Positions 21,625 to 34,141 of a stretch of 64,000 nucleotides of DNA are shown here, piece by piece. Each line of letters starts with the position of its first letter. Position 1 is the stretch's first letter. Location of the stretch: positions 1 through 64,000 of the forward strand of contig JAKJXP020000087.1 in the NCBI GenBank assembly GCA_022225965.2, given 5' to 3'. The position numbers and the translations under genes were made by a program. Below the pieces are notes generated by a model. It was given only the letters and a program-made list of their open reading frames with translations, did no database searches and was not told the origin of the DNA. The DNA is from Diatrype stigma (lineage: Eukaryota; Ascomycota; Sordariomycetes; Xylariales; Diatrypaceae).

Positions 21625-24600
21625 GTTGGATGTTGGGCAAACAGGAAGTGCTCAACGGCGGACAATAGGATATTTGCCGATGCTATTTTACCGGACTTAG
21701 GGGTATTGATTTTGTGTTCTGGTTATCACAAGCTCATCAGGGCGGAGGGGGCTTGATTTCCGTGTTCGGAACGCTGGAAGGTCGTTGGGTTGTTACGCTG
21801 TTAGGCTGTTAGGCTGTTTGGTGGGTTGATAGCAGGCGTTGGCTGTATGTGTCAATAGCACTGTACGTGTGCTCCTTCTTATATTCGGATGCGCCATTAG
21901 TATTCTGATGTAATTTGCGTCGAGAAAGAGAAGGTGGCTCACTCACCCAAAGACAATGCGGAAAAAATCGATCGACGGAGTCGGAAACCAAGTTGTTGCT
22001 AAATAGCTCTCGGCAGGTGGTAATAATAGCGTTATTATCACAAGGACAATAACTGCTAGGTATGGCCAAAGTGACCTGGTCTTATACAACGGGCAATCGG
22101 TTGATCTCAGCTTCGTCTTCGATTGTTGGTAACACTGGTGTCAGTCAGTATAGGAATCCAGATTGGCGGAATCATTCGTAATTGATGGGCTGAGCAATCA
22201 ATGCCATCATGCAAGTAGTAGACACATACCTTGGATACCTTAGGTATGTATGTGTGTGTATGTATGTATGTACGTAGTTGCCCGTCCTAGACACTGGGAA
22301 AAATTCCACTACGCGGGCCTAAAGTTGGATTTGGGGCCTGGGATAAAACGTGAGCCAATGAAGAAGGAAAGCGGCGCAAGTTTCATATCGCAAACAGAAG
22401 GTTGACGACAAGTGACGTAACAAATCAGCGCCAGTGCTACTCCAACAGCCCAGATGAAATACTGAAATACACCGGCTGTAGCACAGAGACCCAGCCAAGC
22501 ATACTAGGTAGCTGTGCAATAAGAAGCATCAACGCCTCTCAGCTTCAACAATTCTCATTACCGCCAACGGTAGCACACGGAGGATTGGAACTCAGGGCCA
22601 AGGCTGATCAACTGTTACAAAGAGGAGGGAGCACCATACAACATGACAAGGTACATGCGAGAAAGGCACCATGTACTTACCGTCCTATATCGAAAGATGA
22701 ACTGTATCGCCTTGATGATGGATTTCTCGACGGTGATGCTGTTGGAAGCCACCCAGTGGAAGACGGACTTCTGGTTCAAGTTAACTATTGACGTGGCGAG
22801 TTTACGGGGCTGCGGTTGAATAAAAGCAAAGATATTATAAGTGGCTGGAAGCTGCATCAACCAAGTAATAATTATGTCTCTGAGTCGGGATCTCAGTCGG
22901 CTCCTCTCGATTTCTACTAGGCTCGAAGTTCACAAAGCGTTGTGCTTCCTACGTACAGCCTTAAATATGCATCCAGGAATAGCTACGCCGGGCATTCTGG
23001 GATTTTGGCCCGATAGGTTACGTACAACTGGCATAACACATCGTAACGGCCATACATAAGCCCAGAACTAGAGGTGCCACACGAGATCATGGCCTTGTAT
23101 GGTGATCGCTTTTCTCTGTGTCCCTGGGCAGGCTCCGGGCTAGGAGATTTTGGTCCGAGGCTTGCAACCCTAACCCACGACACCTACAGAGGGCCAATGG
23201 TGGATGCCCGGCACGGGAAAGATACGGGAAAGAACTGGGTAGAATTCAACGTTCAATCAAGTGCGGAGTTCGACAAGGTGACTAGCACACTCGATGCACC
23301 CCTTCGGCTTCTCTTTCTGGTGAAGGGAAGGGAAGCGAAAGAGAAAAAATTGGCCGGCTAGGTGGCTAGGCAGAATGGAAGTGGGCTCTTATTCGATGCG
23401 CATTGGCTGGTTGAAAACGGCCCACCTCCCTTCAGCATCAAGGCTCCATCACGCAACAGCTCCAGCAGTTTCCAGAGTGTACCGCTAAAGCCGCGCGCTT
23501 TGCACACATGCATGAGGTTCGAGCGTTGGCAGGCTTAGAACCTCCATCCATAGGTATGGATGTAGTTAGGTAGGCTTGGGGTTGCAGATGTGACTCTGTT
23601 GGCCAATTTCACATGTTTGCATATTGCAATGAGACCTAACTAGGTACTAAAGAGTTGGTGAGCTGAATCGACAGATCCAGGTACCTGAGAAGGACAAACA
23701 GTCAACATTCTCATTTATATCCTAGGTACCTTCTAATATACAATATCCTCTGCCTGTTTACCAGCTCGCGAAGGCAAGTACCTACATGTAGATATGTAGG
23801 TGCATACGCAGGTACATAGAGTGACTGAGCAGGCCGGTAGAGTCTATTTCGTCATCACTTCAGTAAGCTGCTTTGGTGAATCACCATTGGCTACGATAGA
23901 ATTTCATATCCACATCAACCGGGATGAGAGGAATGAATGCACTTGAAATCGAAGTCCGGGGAATTTTCTGTAGGCATCGACATATGCTATTTACGTACAT
24001 CAGTAGTATAGGCCTCGGGTATGTCTGACGGGCGTGGTCGTGTAATCCATGTCGGCTGTGCCCGCTGGCCCGATCCATTTGACGTCAAGACTTGGGCCGC
24101 CCAAATTCCCCTGAGTATCGATAGCTAGCACGAAGATCAGAATCCCATAGTCACATCTAGTTGGGACATCGCAGAGGATTGCCAGGCACCCAGGCTGCCA
24201 GGGCGTACCACTCAGTAGTTACATTACCCCGCCCCCGGGGCAATGCCGACAAGGGTGAAAGGCAGCCTGGCCGTTGGCAGCACGCGTTGATACCTTACCG
24301 CTTGCTGATTGAATCAAATATGTAAGTAAGTACGTAGTAAGTCAAGCAGGAACAATGGAAGGAAGGTATGCAGACGCGGCCGGGGAGACGAAAATGTCTC
24401 ATCACCAATCACGCTCGCGCTGCTATATCTTTTTGGTATGCTTACCTGCTTTTGGTGTCTCAATTCGTCTGGCACCCCACCTGTTCAGCTCCTGCGTCGC
24501 ATTATGAGAGGACGGCCTGGTTGAGAGCCCCTCATTTTATGCATGCCACAATGCGTTTGGTTCATAACATTGCTCCCCGCTTGCTGCATACATCCCCATG

Positions 24601-27590
24601 AACCCCTGAAAGCATTCGAGTTCTGGAATATAACAGTAATATCCATCCCCGAAGAGACCTCAGCTAGGCCATAACACCCAATCATTGCCGCACTCGCGAG
24701 ACAATCTTGATTGTTCTGAAATAATCGCGCATCGCCGTCGCCGCCGTCGCCCGTCCATCAATCCAAGAGCGTCGTAGGACGCGTTCAAAATCGACAGCAT
24801 GCATGCAACCTATAATACCCAGTTGCTATGATGATTCTAGACCTTCAGGAGTTCTATAACAAGCTCACCCCACTATGGGCCAACGTATGGGGAGATGCCA
24901 ATCACATCACTATAGTCCCACCGAAGGAAGTAATTAGCCATTTCAAGCAATCCGGGACGATATGCATATACGAAATAGAGGAATATTAAAGCAAACAAGT
25001 CTATCGTGATGGATTTACGTACGAAGAAAGCGAAAACCAGCGATGTTGGCCAGGCAGCACCCCAGTTGGCCATCCAACAACACAATAGTGCCATCATATG
25101 CAGACAACGGGGATGGCGGGGATCGTGGGGCCCCACGAACATCCTATACTAATCTCAGCCCACATTCTGGACTGTTGGTCATCATTGCAAGGTTTTCAGC
25201 GTGTCTAACTATACAGGAGCTAGTCTCTGTTCTAGAGGCAAAGTTGCTTTATAGTACTTGGACCTCTGCTGATCTATCTCCTGGCGCTGCCGCTACAATG
25301 TTGTAAGGGATGGTAACATCGACAGTGAATATATATTGATGGAACAAAACCTGCTGTTGCACAAACGAAGTCTTCCATAATTACTTGGCATATAGAGATA
25401 AACTATGTCCTGTCTGTAAAGATGGTAACCAATACCAAGTTCCCTACTTATCAAGTTTGCCGCCTCTTGCCTATACCCTTGTCAAAAATAGATATCATGA
25501 TAATGACATGATTCTTGTTTGAGATACTCACTCGAATACCATGGGTACTATGCAGCCACCTCGACAACACGTAGTTATCATACTAGCCTACATGGTGAGT
25601 TTAGAGATCCTGTCTCGAAGATTTCAAGTTTAACGCTATGCATTGTTGATGATATGGTGTCGACCCTGGCATGAATCGCAGCTGTGTTTGATCCCACCTC
25701 GGCATAATATATATGCATATTTTCTCCACCAGCGAGACTTAACAAGGGTATTCTTTTTTCTAAGTGTGCTTCATACAGTCTAGTGTGTCGAAAGGGATTA
25801 GAAGTCTAGATCCGATTACTAGAAGATGTCGACATTCAGTCAAAAGCCCCCTATCGGCGTGCATGCAACGTGTTACCCCAGACCCCATCCCGAATCTCAC
25901 ATGCACCTTTGGGACGATGTATGGATATCCCATCCGTTCCACTCATCTCCAGCTGTGCCGGCGATCCAAGCAAAGGGTATAGCAATAGGTTCATATGCCA
26001 ACCTTTCATCCACCCGTGCGGCAACCACTACACATACTTGCTGATAGGCATGAAATTTGCCTAAAGGGTCTGAGGAGTCGAAGAATGACTCACTTCAATG
26101 AGTTTTCAGGGGCAAGTAACTCGTGCAATGTCAAATTCGTACGCGATGGGTCGTAGATACTCAGATACATAGTAGCCCACAGATAGACATCTGTCCGGTT
26201 TCGAGTGTGACTGCTTCAGGCTCCACTACCCAACTCCCGAAAATCTCCTCTGTTGCTGCCATGGAAATGCCATATTAGCAGAAGAAAATGCCATACCCGC
26301 GTAATGGAATTCACCCGGATTTGCATGTGCTATCATTCCACCCTTCTTATACGTCTGAGGGGGTCTCCGTTGTACGACCACACCTAGCATTTTTATTGGA
26401 GGTTGAAATTATACCTACCTACTAAGGACATGGGACTGAGCCTCGCACAATAAAATCATCGCGGACTTCGGCTCCCTATACATTCTGCAGGAACGGCCCG
26501 CCATTCCATCTCAGCGGGTCCAAGTTTGTGGCAAGGTTTCAGGTACAATATAGGACAGTCAGTCCGGCTTTGGATGTGTATATACGATAAGTACCTAGTT
26601 ACTCACCACAATGTAGTTGAATTGAAGAGCCAATTGAAAGTAAGTATATTGCAGCTTTCTACCTAAGCAGATACCTGTGTACAAAAGTGACGTTGGGCGT
26701 GCAGTCTTCGGGGATCTACGGCCTAGAGGTTGTTATCCATAATAGAACTTCGCCGCGAGGATTGATGTAAATAGTGGTCCGAATCTCAACCTTGCACTAG
26801 ACAATTACCCAACAGCTCTTCATACGAGTTCCATTATTACCACGGCACTTTCCACGAGTGAATGTTCTAGGAAGGATGTAGATGGTGCCACATCAAGTGA
26901 CCAAACAGCTAGCCACCAACGACATCCATGATCAATGTCCTATACTGTGTTTACACTAATATCTGCTGTAATGTAATCAACGCGTACCATCTGCAATCAC
27001 CTACCAACTACAGGTGGCCATACTTGAATTGTCAGGCGCAGTTATATCTAATAATATGTGGAACTTCCCATCTCTTCTGAACTACACCCAGCCCCTTAAG
27101 GCTGCTGTGGGGTAATTTTCAAAATCACTACCTAGGTGAATTTGCTCACGTAGATATCTACACCATCTGTTCGAGGGGCAGGTAAGCTTCCTATGCTTAA
27201 CACCTGCTATAATTGTAATAAGGGATACGAAACTTTCAGGTTTCTCTTATCAATCCAGTGAAGCCCGCGGGCCGCGTGTAGGTGGAGGAGGACCGTTGGT
27301 CGTACCTGCACATGAAAAAGGGTGAAATCATAGTTGCGCGCCTTCCTACATGTTGCAATAGGCAATGACCCACTAGGCATCGACCGTTAGATCACTTAAG
27401 GTTCATTTCCAAAGTCCTTACTTCCCATGCACTCCATTCACTGATCACCGGGGCAGCTTCCAACTTCCGTGCCATACTATCGACAGCACAAGCCAGCAAC
27501 TTTCATAAAAACCCAATAAGCCTTGCATTCACGACTCTTGTAACCTCATATACTGTGCGAAAAGACCAAGGATATATTGTAGTTCCAAAT
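21625..27590. other. 6-kb gene desert
   Basis: No gene is supported between the TPS3-like gene and MSH4. Contents are a TATG/TG microsatellite (22243-22275), many TACCTA/TAGGTA words (notably 23,650-23,830) and scattered short frames. One hydrophobic minus frame (24873-25142) resembles a membrane-protein scrap. Composition is ordinary, unlike the decayed block at the left end. Confidence 0.55.
22243..22275. repeat. TATG/TG microsatellite
   Basis: Alternating GTATGTATGTGTGTGT and TATGTATG repeats in the upstream region of the TPS3-like gene. Confidence 0.8.
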
Positions 27591-30500
27591 ATGTCATCCT
27601 CCGGGGGTCGTCGACCCTCCACGTCGGCTGGTCAAGCATCGCGTTTTGGTTCACCTATGGCTGCCTCAAGGATCTCGACCTCTCGCACAACATCATCGAC
27701 ACCCTATCCAATCCGAAACCGGGGTAGGTCCTTAACTTCGGCCACCCCGTCATTGTCATCTGTACCCAATCGAGGTCAATCTATGGCAGCTTCTTCGAAC
27801 GCTTTCGGGCGCACACCTCGTGCTAGCACTGCATCGGGGCGCAAGTCTCGCACAACATCATCTCTCTGGGGATCTAACCCGAGCGAGATAATCTGTGCGA
27901 TTAGCGAAGCTCGTGGTATCTCTCCTACAGTTGGTCTGGCCCTAGTCAATATCACCACCGGTGAGGCCGTTCTAAGCCAGATATGTGACACACAATTCTA
28001 TGTTGAGACAGTGAACAAGATTCTTATGTACGAGCCCTCTACCATATTGATCGTCAATACTGCGTTCCCCCCTAATCCCAAGTCCAACCTCCTTTCCATC
28101 GTGGAAGAGGAGCTTCCGGACACAACCATTGCACCCTTAGATCGTAAGTATTGGTCTGAAAAAGCAGGACTTGAGTTCATTCAGACTCTTGTGTTTCGAG
28201 AAGATTTTGAAGCCATCAATGTGGCAATCGAAGGTAACTTCTACGCTACGTGCTCCTTCGCTGCAGTATGTATACGTCTCCCTTTGGCTTGGGTTTATCT
28301 CACAGCATCTCTAGGCTATGAAGTATATCCACCTCTCCTGTCGCTTGACAATAGCCGCCCATTCGCTTCGCATAAGATACCAACCATCGGAAAACACCAT
28401 GATGATTGATGTTTCCACCATACAGTCACTCGAATTAATCCAGAACCTCCACAATGCCAAGTCCAAGGATTGTCTATTCGGCCTGTTGAACGAGACCTTG
28501 ACTCCCATGGGTTCTAGGATGTTGCGAAGCAATATCCTAGAACCGTCTTGTCAAGTGGAAAATATCCTGATCCCCCGCTATGATGCACTAGACGAGCTCA
28601 CAATTAAGGAGGATATGTTTTTCGAAATTCGTAAAGGTTAGGTGATCGAAACTGACAATGGCAACCAACACTAATTCCAAGTAGCTTTGAAGAACTTCAC
28701 TGATGCGGAGAAACTGTTGACCACGGTGAGTAATTGGTTATGTATGAGTGACATATTTTCCTAACTAGTTATAGCTTGTTATCGTACCGACTGAATCTTC
28801 GATATACGTCTCTGAACAGGCGATCAACGATGTGCTTAGCGTCAAGGCATTTGTCAACGCTGTCCCTCTAGTATACGAAGCCTTGGCTGCTGCCCGTACA
28901 GATCTCCTGACAAGGATCCGCCAAATCTGCCGGCCAGAACTTATTCAACATGTAGCAGATCTTATCACTTCAGTAATCAATGACGATGCCATTGCCATGA
29001 AAAGTGCACTTGATATGAGAAATCAGCGTACATTCGCAGTAAAGGTAGATCATGCCATGATAGCCGGTCAAACGTCTGCTAACCATGGTGTAGTCTGGCG
29101 TCCACGGATTGCTAGACGTGGCGAGGCAGACTTATAAAGAGGCGAATGAGGATGTACATCAGCTTGTAGACGACATCAACAGTACGTATCGATCCTACAT
29201 GTGGGAGAGACCATGCTCATACTTCATATACTAGGAGATCATGACATATCTGCGGAAATCAGATATGACTCTCGACGTAAATTCTGGCTTCGGCTGAATC
29301 AGAGCGACTTCGAAGACCGCCCAATTCCAGACGTCCTCATAAACTGCGTTCGGAAGGGTGTCTGGGTTGAATGTCAGACACTATCGTTAGTTCAACTCAA
29401 TAACCGTCTTACAGACTCTTCCAATGAAACTGTTATGTTGAGCGATAAGGTCATCCAAGAGCTCCTCGACGGGATACGAGTACATGTGCCTCACCTCTTC
29501 AAAGTATGTGAAGGTATTGGTCTATTGGATATGATTGCATCATTTGGTCAATCCGTTACTACCCGAGACTACGTTAGGCCAGAGGTTGGCGACACACTGG
29601 CTCTCAAAGCAGCTCGTCATCCTATATGTGAGAGAGTAAGTTGTGACAGCTAGCGATTCATTATGACCCAAACTAAATATGCGTAGCTCAACCCAGAGCA
29701 TTTCGTGCCTAACGAGGTCTTCGCCAGCGCACAACATCGCTTTCAGATCGTTATGGGGTGCAACATGAGTGGAAAGAGCACTTACATGCGCATGATCTCT
29801 CTTCAGCAAGTGATGGCACAGATTGGCTGTTTTGTCCCTGCACAGTATGCAGTTTTTCCTATCATCCAGCAACTCTTCGTTAGGATGTCGACAGACGACA
29901 GCATCGAAGCGAACATGTCAACGTTCTCACTTGAGATGCGAGAAATGGCCTTCATCCTCAGGCAAGCTTACCCTCATCTTCTGAAGGCCTCACTAATATT
30001 CCCAATAGGAACGTCAACGAAAAGAGTTTGACTATCATCGACGAACTTGGCCGTGGTACGAGTACGAGAGACGGACTAGCTATCGCCATCGCCATATCCG
30101 AGGCATTGATACAGAGTAATTCTCTGGTATGGTTCGCCACACATTTCCAACAGCTCGGTAAGTAATTAACTATGGGAGTGCTTGTCAACACTATATGCTA
30201 AGATGCAGGCTAGCAACAATTCTTCGTAGCCACCCTGGAGTATTGAGGTTGCATCTGGCCACTGACATGACCGAGAGGGACATGGACATACCTACAGTTA
30301 CCATGTTATACAAGATCAAGGCTGGTCCAGTTGAAGGGCGTAGTTATGGTCTTGATCTTGCCCGCGCCATTGGGTTTCCTCACTCATTTATGGAAACAGC
30401 CGAGTACGTCGCAAAGACGTTGGAAGAAACAACCGAGCGCAAGAAAGAAGCATCACAATCCAGAGCACTACTCAAGCGACGTAAGCTCATACTGAATCTT

Positions 30501-30656
30501 CATGAGGCGCTTGTGCAGTTGCGCAACTGTGATATGGATGACGATGCACTGGGTAGCTACATGAAGCGGCTTCAAGATGAATTTATAACCCGGATGGGTG
30601 AAATTGAGGGCGCAGTGCAGGGGAGAGGGTCCGAATCAATCGAAGAAGCGGGTTAA
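27591..30656 (+). CDS. MSH4: MSH4, meiotic MutS homologue
   Basis: With MSH5, MSH4 forms the MutSgamma clamp that stabilises meiotic crossover intermediates; it does not repair mismatches. Nine exons join in frame to 887 residues: 27591-28265, 28315-28636, 28685-28725, 28775-29044, 29094-29181, 29235-29635, 29687-29961, 30009-30157 and 30214-30656. The Ser/Arg-rich N-terminus lacks the mismatch-recognition domain, as expected for MSH4. Connector, lever and clamp regions follow. The ATPase has Walker [10 protein letters not shown] (about 623-631, the MSH4 variant), [11 protein letters not shown], and Walker [13 protein letters not shown]. Introns are 47-56 bp. Intron 7 starts with GC (AG|GCAAGC). 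No frame break is seen, so the gene appears functional. Confidence 0.95.
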
Positions 30657-31477
30657 GGCAATGGATTATCTACGATTGCAGCTCCCAAACTCTTATCCGC
30701 AGAATAAACGGTGGTTGCAGAGCATTGGTATTTGCAGAGGACAAGTCTCAGGGGGGCGGGCGTGAACACTTGCGGAAAGTTCGATCTACTGTATTTGCAA
30801 TGTTAATGTAATATAGCAATAACGTACGCTACTAGTCAGGCCTCATCTGAGATATAATGAACAAGAGTCAGATTATCAGTCCATCCATGCTTGAATCCTA
30901 CAGTGATTCATCGCCGCAGAAAACAGCAACGTTTTCATAGTAGGATCCTCTATGCGTATGTGTATCCACACAACCACCAAAAATATAGGGAGAAGGATCT
31001 GACTAGCACTTATAATCGGTACATCGAATGACCTATACCGCCCTAATGCTCACAAAGCAAATATTTTCATTGGTTCGTCATATGTTTTCCTATCGGATAC
31101 GCGCTATAGCCCTGCTAGCTGTTGCTGTGCCACTTTGCCCGAGAGATCATAGCTGAATGGAGAAAAGCTTAATGGAGCGTTATCACCAGCGTGCTCGCAG
31201 AATACCACCTGACACGACTAGGAACAGGCCCTGTAGTCTCTTTTTCAGGTATAGGTTTGCCCACCTGATGTGCGAAGGAGGAAAACTAGTCCTTACCGCC
31301 CCCCGCGATGCCATACTTTATATCTAGGAAAGCCGCTCGCTAGCCAGCTAGCATCCGACGTGCTCATCTCCCACCGTCTTTTCCTGAGTCGAGCGCTCTA
31401 CCCAGAACGTGGCTTAATAACAAGTTACGATACCACTAGGGGGAGTGAGTGCGTGAGTCTGGGAGTGAACGGAAACA
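30657..31477. other. Spacer MSH4 to P450
   Basis: About 820 bp, with no supported gene or RNA. It would contain the P450 promoter. Confidence 0.45.
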
Positions 31478-33148
31478 ATGAATCCGCTCGCCGTTACTAC
31501 GGCATATGTCTCCTTTGGGCTGCTGCTCGTCTTCACTTGCATCCGGTGGCTCTTCGGCAGCAGCAATGACAAGTACCGGCACCTGCCGCTGCCGCCGGGC
31601 CCGGCCCGGCTCCCCATCCTAGGCAACCTGCTCGAGGCGCCGACCTCCAAGCCGTTCAAGCACTGGCTCGCCCTCAGCAAGACCTACGGCCCCGTCATGT
31701 ACATCGACATCGCCGGCCAGCCGCTCGTGCTGCTCCACAGCAACGAGGCCGCGCAGGACCTCCTCGCCAAGCGCGCCGCGCGCTACAGCGACCGGCCGCG
31801 CATGCCCCTCCTCGAACTCATGGAGGACGCCGGCGCCTACGGCGCCAAGTTCATCGTCGGGCGCCAGTACGACTCCACCTTCCGCCTGCACCACCGCATG
31901 CTAGCCTCGGGCATGACGTCGACCTGCGCGCCGCGCTTCCAGGCGCTCATGCAGCTGGAGACGGCGCAGATGGTGCGGGACCTGCTGCGCGAGGGCGCGG
32001 TGGCCGGGGCGGGGGCCGGCACCATCTCGAGCAAGACGGTCGAGACGCACTTCTCGCGCATGCAGGGCAGCGTCGTGCTCGGCCTGCTGTACTCGATGCG
32101 GTTCGCCACGGCCGACGACCCGGTCCTGGTGGAGAACGAGGACGTGCTGCGCGACCTGGGCAACCTCGGCCGCGGCAGCCCCGTCCTGCAGCTGTTCCCG
32201 TCGCTGACGCGCCTGCCGGCGTTCCTGTCGCCGTGGGCGGGCCCGGCGCGGGCCGTGCGCGCCCGCGAGACCCCGCTCGCGACCCGCAACCTGGCCGCGG
32301 GCCTCGAGGCCCCCGGCTGGAACCTCGCCAAGCAGGCCACCGACATCGCCAGCCGCAACGGCATCCCCGACACCGAGCTCGCCTACACGCTGTACGAGAG
32401 CGCCGTGGCGGGCATGGAGAGCACCCCGCAGGCGCTGCTGTGGGTGCTGGTGGCGCTGCTGCACCAGCCGTGCGACGCGATCGCGCGCGCCCAGGAGGTC
32501 CTCGACCGCGTCGTAGGGCGCGGCCGCCTGCCCACCTTCGCCGACCGCGCCGACCTGGCCTACGTCGACGCCATCATCTACGAGACGATGCGGTGGCGGC
32601 CCGTGGCGCCCGACGGCGTGCCCCACCGCTGCGTGGCCGGCGACGAGTACAAGGGCATGCGCATCCCGCCCAACACGCTGGTGCTGGCCAACACGTGGGG
32701 GCTGGGCCGGGAGGAGGCCATCTTCGGCGGCAAGCGGGACGGCAGCACCGGGAGGTGGGAGTTCGACGTGGAGGAGTTCATCCCGGAGCGCTGGCTCGAG
32801 AAGGAGGAGGGCAGCGACAAGCTCCGGTTCCGGACCGACCTGCCGATCGCCATCTTCGGGTTCGGCCGCCGGACCTGCGTCGGCCGGCGCATCGCGGAGG
32901 ACGGCGTCTTCGTCGCCGTCGCCCGCCTGCTGTGGGCCTTTACGATCCGCGCCGCGGGCGTCAGGCCGGATCCCGACGGCATCAGCCCGACCGCGCTGAC
33001 CGTTTCCCCGGCCGTCTTTGACCTCGAGTTGAAGCCCAGGGGCGACTGGGTGAGTGGTGTCGTGGAGCGGGAGTGGGCTGCGCTGGAGAAGGCTGAGTTC
33101 GTGGTGACGGGCCGTTATGATGGATACACCGAGCCCAAGACTGCTTAG
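31478..33148 (+). CDS. Cytochrome P450 monooxygenase
   Basis: Single exon, 556 residues, very GC-rich. The N-terminal anchor (TAYVSFGLLLVFTCIRWLF) is followed by the proline hinge LPLPPGPARLPILGNL, indicating an ER-membrane microsomal enzyme. The I-helix oxygen-binding element is AGMEST, the K-helix ExxR is ETMR, and the heme loop FGFGRRTCVGRRIA places the cysteine ligand near residue 467. The overall pattern resembles the fungal group around O-methylsterigmatocystin oxidoreductase-like P450s, which act in secondary metabolism or detoxification. Substrate cannot be inferred. It lies about 1 kb from the 3' end of an FAD aromatic hydroxylase and may belong to the same functional block. Confidence 0.93.
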   Translation: MNPLAVTTAYVSFGLLLVFTCIRWLFGSSNDKYRHLPLPPGPARLPILGNLLEAPTSKPFKHWLALSKTYGPVMYIDIAGQPLVLLHSNEAAQDLLAKRAARYSDRPRMPLLELMEDAGAYGAKFIVGRQYDSTFRLHHRMLASGMTSTCAPRFQALMQLETAQMVRDLLREGAVAGAGAGTISSKTVETHFSRMQGSVVLGLLYSMRFATADDPVLVENEDVLRDLGNLGRGSPVLQLFPSLTRLPAFLSPWAGPARAVRARETPLATRNLAAGLEAPGWNLAKQATDIASRNGIPDTELAYTLYESAVAGMESTPQALLWVLVALLHQPCDAIARAQEVLDRVVGRGRLPTFADRADLAYVDAIIYETMRWRPVAPDGVPHRCVAGDEYKGMRIPPNTLVLANTWGLGREEAIFGGKRDGSTGRWEFDVEEFIPERWLEKEEGSDKLRFRTDLPIAIFGFGRRTCVGRRIAEDGVFVAVARLLWAFTIRAAGVRPDPDGISPTALTVSPAVFDLELKPRGDWVSGVVEREWAALEKAEFVVTGRYDGYTEPKTA

Positions 33149-34141
33149 GTAGTCGATAGTTTCTGAAATCCATTTATCTACTTCAACAAGGTCTATACCG
33201 CGTCCACTTCAGCTTGAAGCAATGTGACATGCTGTGAAAAAATTTTATCGGGTTGTCTAATTCGAAAAGTCATAAAGGTAATAGAGTAACTGAATTTCGA
33301 TTGTGTAGCGTTGAAGTCGATCAAACGATCCATCGTCGAGCTCGTCTCGGCAAATTAACTATAACGGGCCAGTGTGGATAGCGAGTGGCCGCATAGTTGA
33401 AGCCATGTAACGTGGCATTTACTCGTCGGATTGGTTGTGCGTAGATAGAACTTGGTTTGACATAAAATATAGGTAACTCGCAATCATGTATGAATTCGGT
33501 CCGTCATATGCACGGGTACATGGTAAGGCTTTGTCGAGATTCTGAAGCTGAATAGGAGAGTTGGAGTACTCAATTTGGTGGAGCCGCTACCAATGGCTTG
33601 GCAATTACCCCTTTACTGTATATTAGTACTAACACTTCTTACTTCAAAGATTGAATCTTTTCATCATGACCACCGTATATCTGTTTCCGAGTAACTCAGG
33701 AATCAGATCATATGAATGCGACAAGCTTTTCATCGACCACTTCCATTGAACGCTCATCAAATCACTCAATACATAGCATTAGCTGAGGGATCTGGTGGCA
33801 TGAGCAACTGAGGCTCCGATTATCGCGCTATGTACATGGGAGACTACTGTTACAGTCCTAACCACATCACTGACTAGTTACAGTCAACAATCGAATTCGT
33901 TCATAGTAACTCAATGATGATAGTGGTAACACGTAGCTAGTGTTGAAGTGACACCAGAGAGGGCAACTAGTCAGACTCGGACTTTGCTACACATAACAAA
34001 TTCCATGTGTTTTCGTAGACATTGAACGCCATAAACGATCCCTGGCACCTCCAAACCCATCCAGAACTCGTCCCTAGAGCACATCACTTCCGGTAGGATC
34101 ATAACCTCCCCGGCCCCGTCCCTCGCCAACATCCAGGCCAT
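33149..34141. other. Convergent spacer P450 to FAD hydroxylase
   Basis: About 990 bp between two 3' ends. No supported gene. Confidence 0.45.

Noticed and set aside
24873..25142. Hydrophobic minus-strand frame as a gene
   Set aside because: No start context, no flanking exons and no family match; kept only as an observation.
31901..32626. Long minus-strand frame opposite the P450
   Set aside because: GC-rich antisense shadow with Arg/Gly/His-rich low complexity and no recognisable motif.
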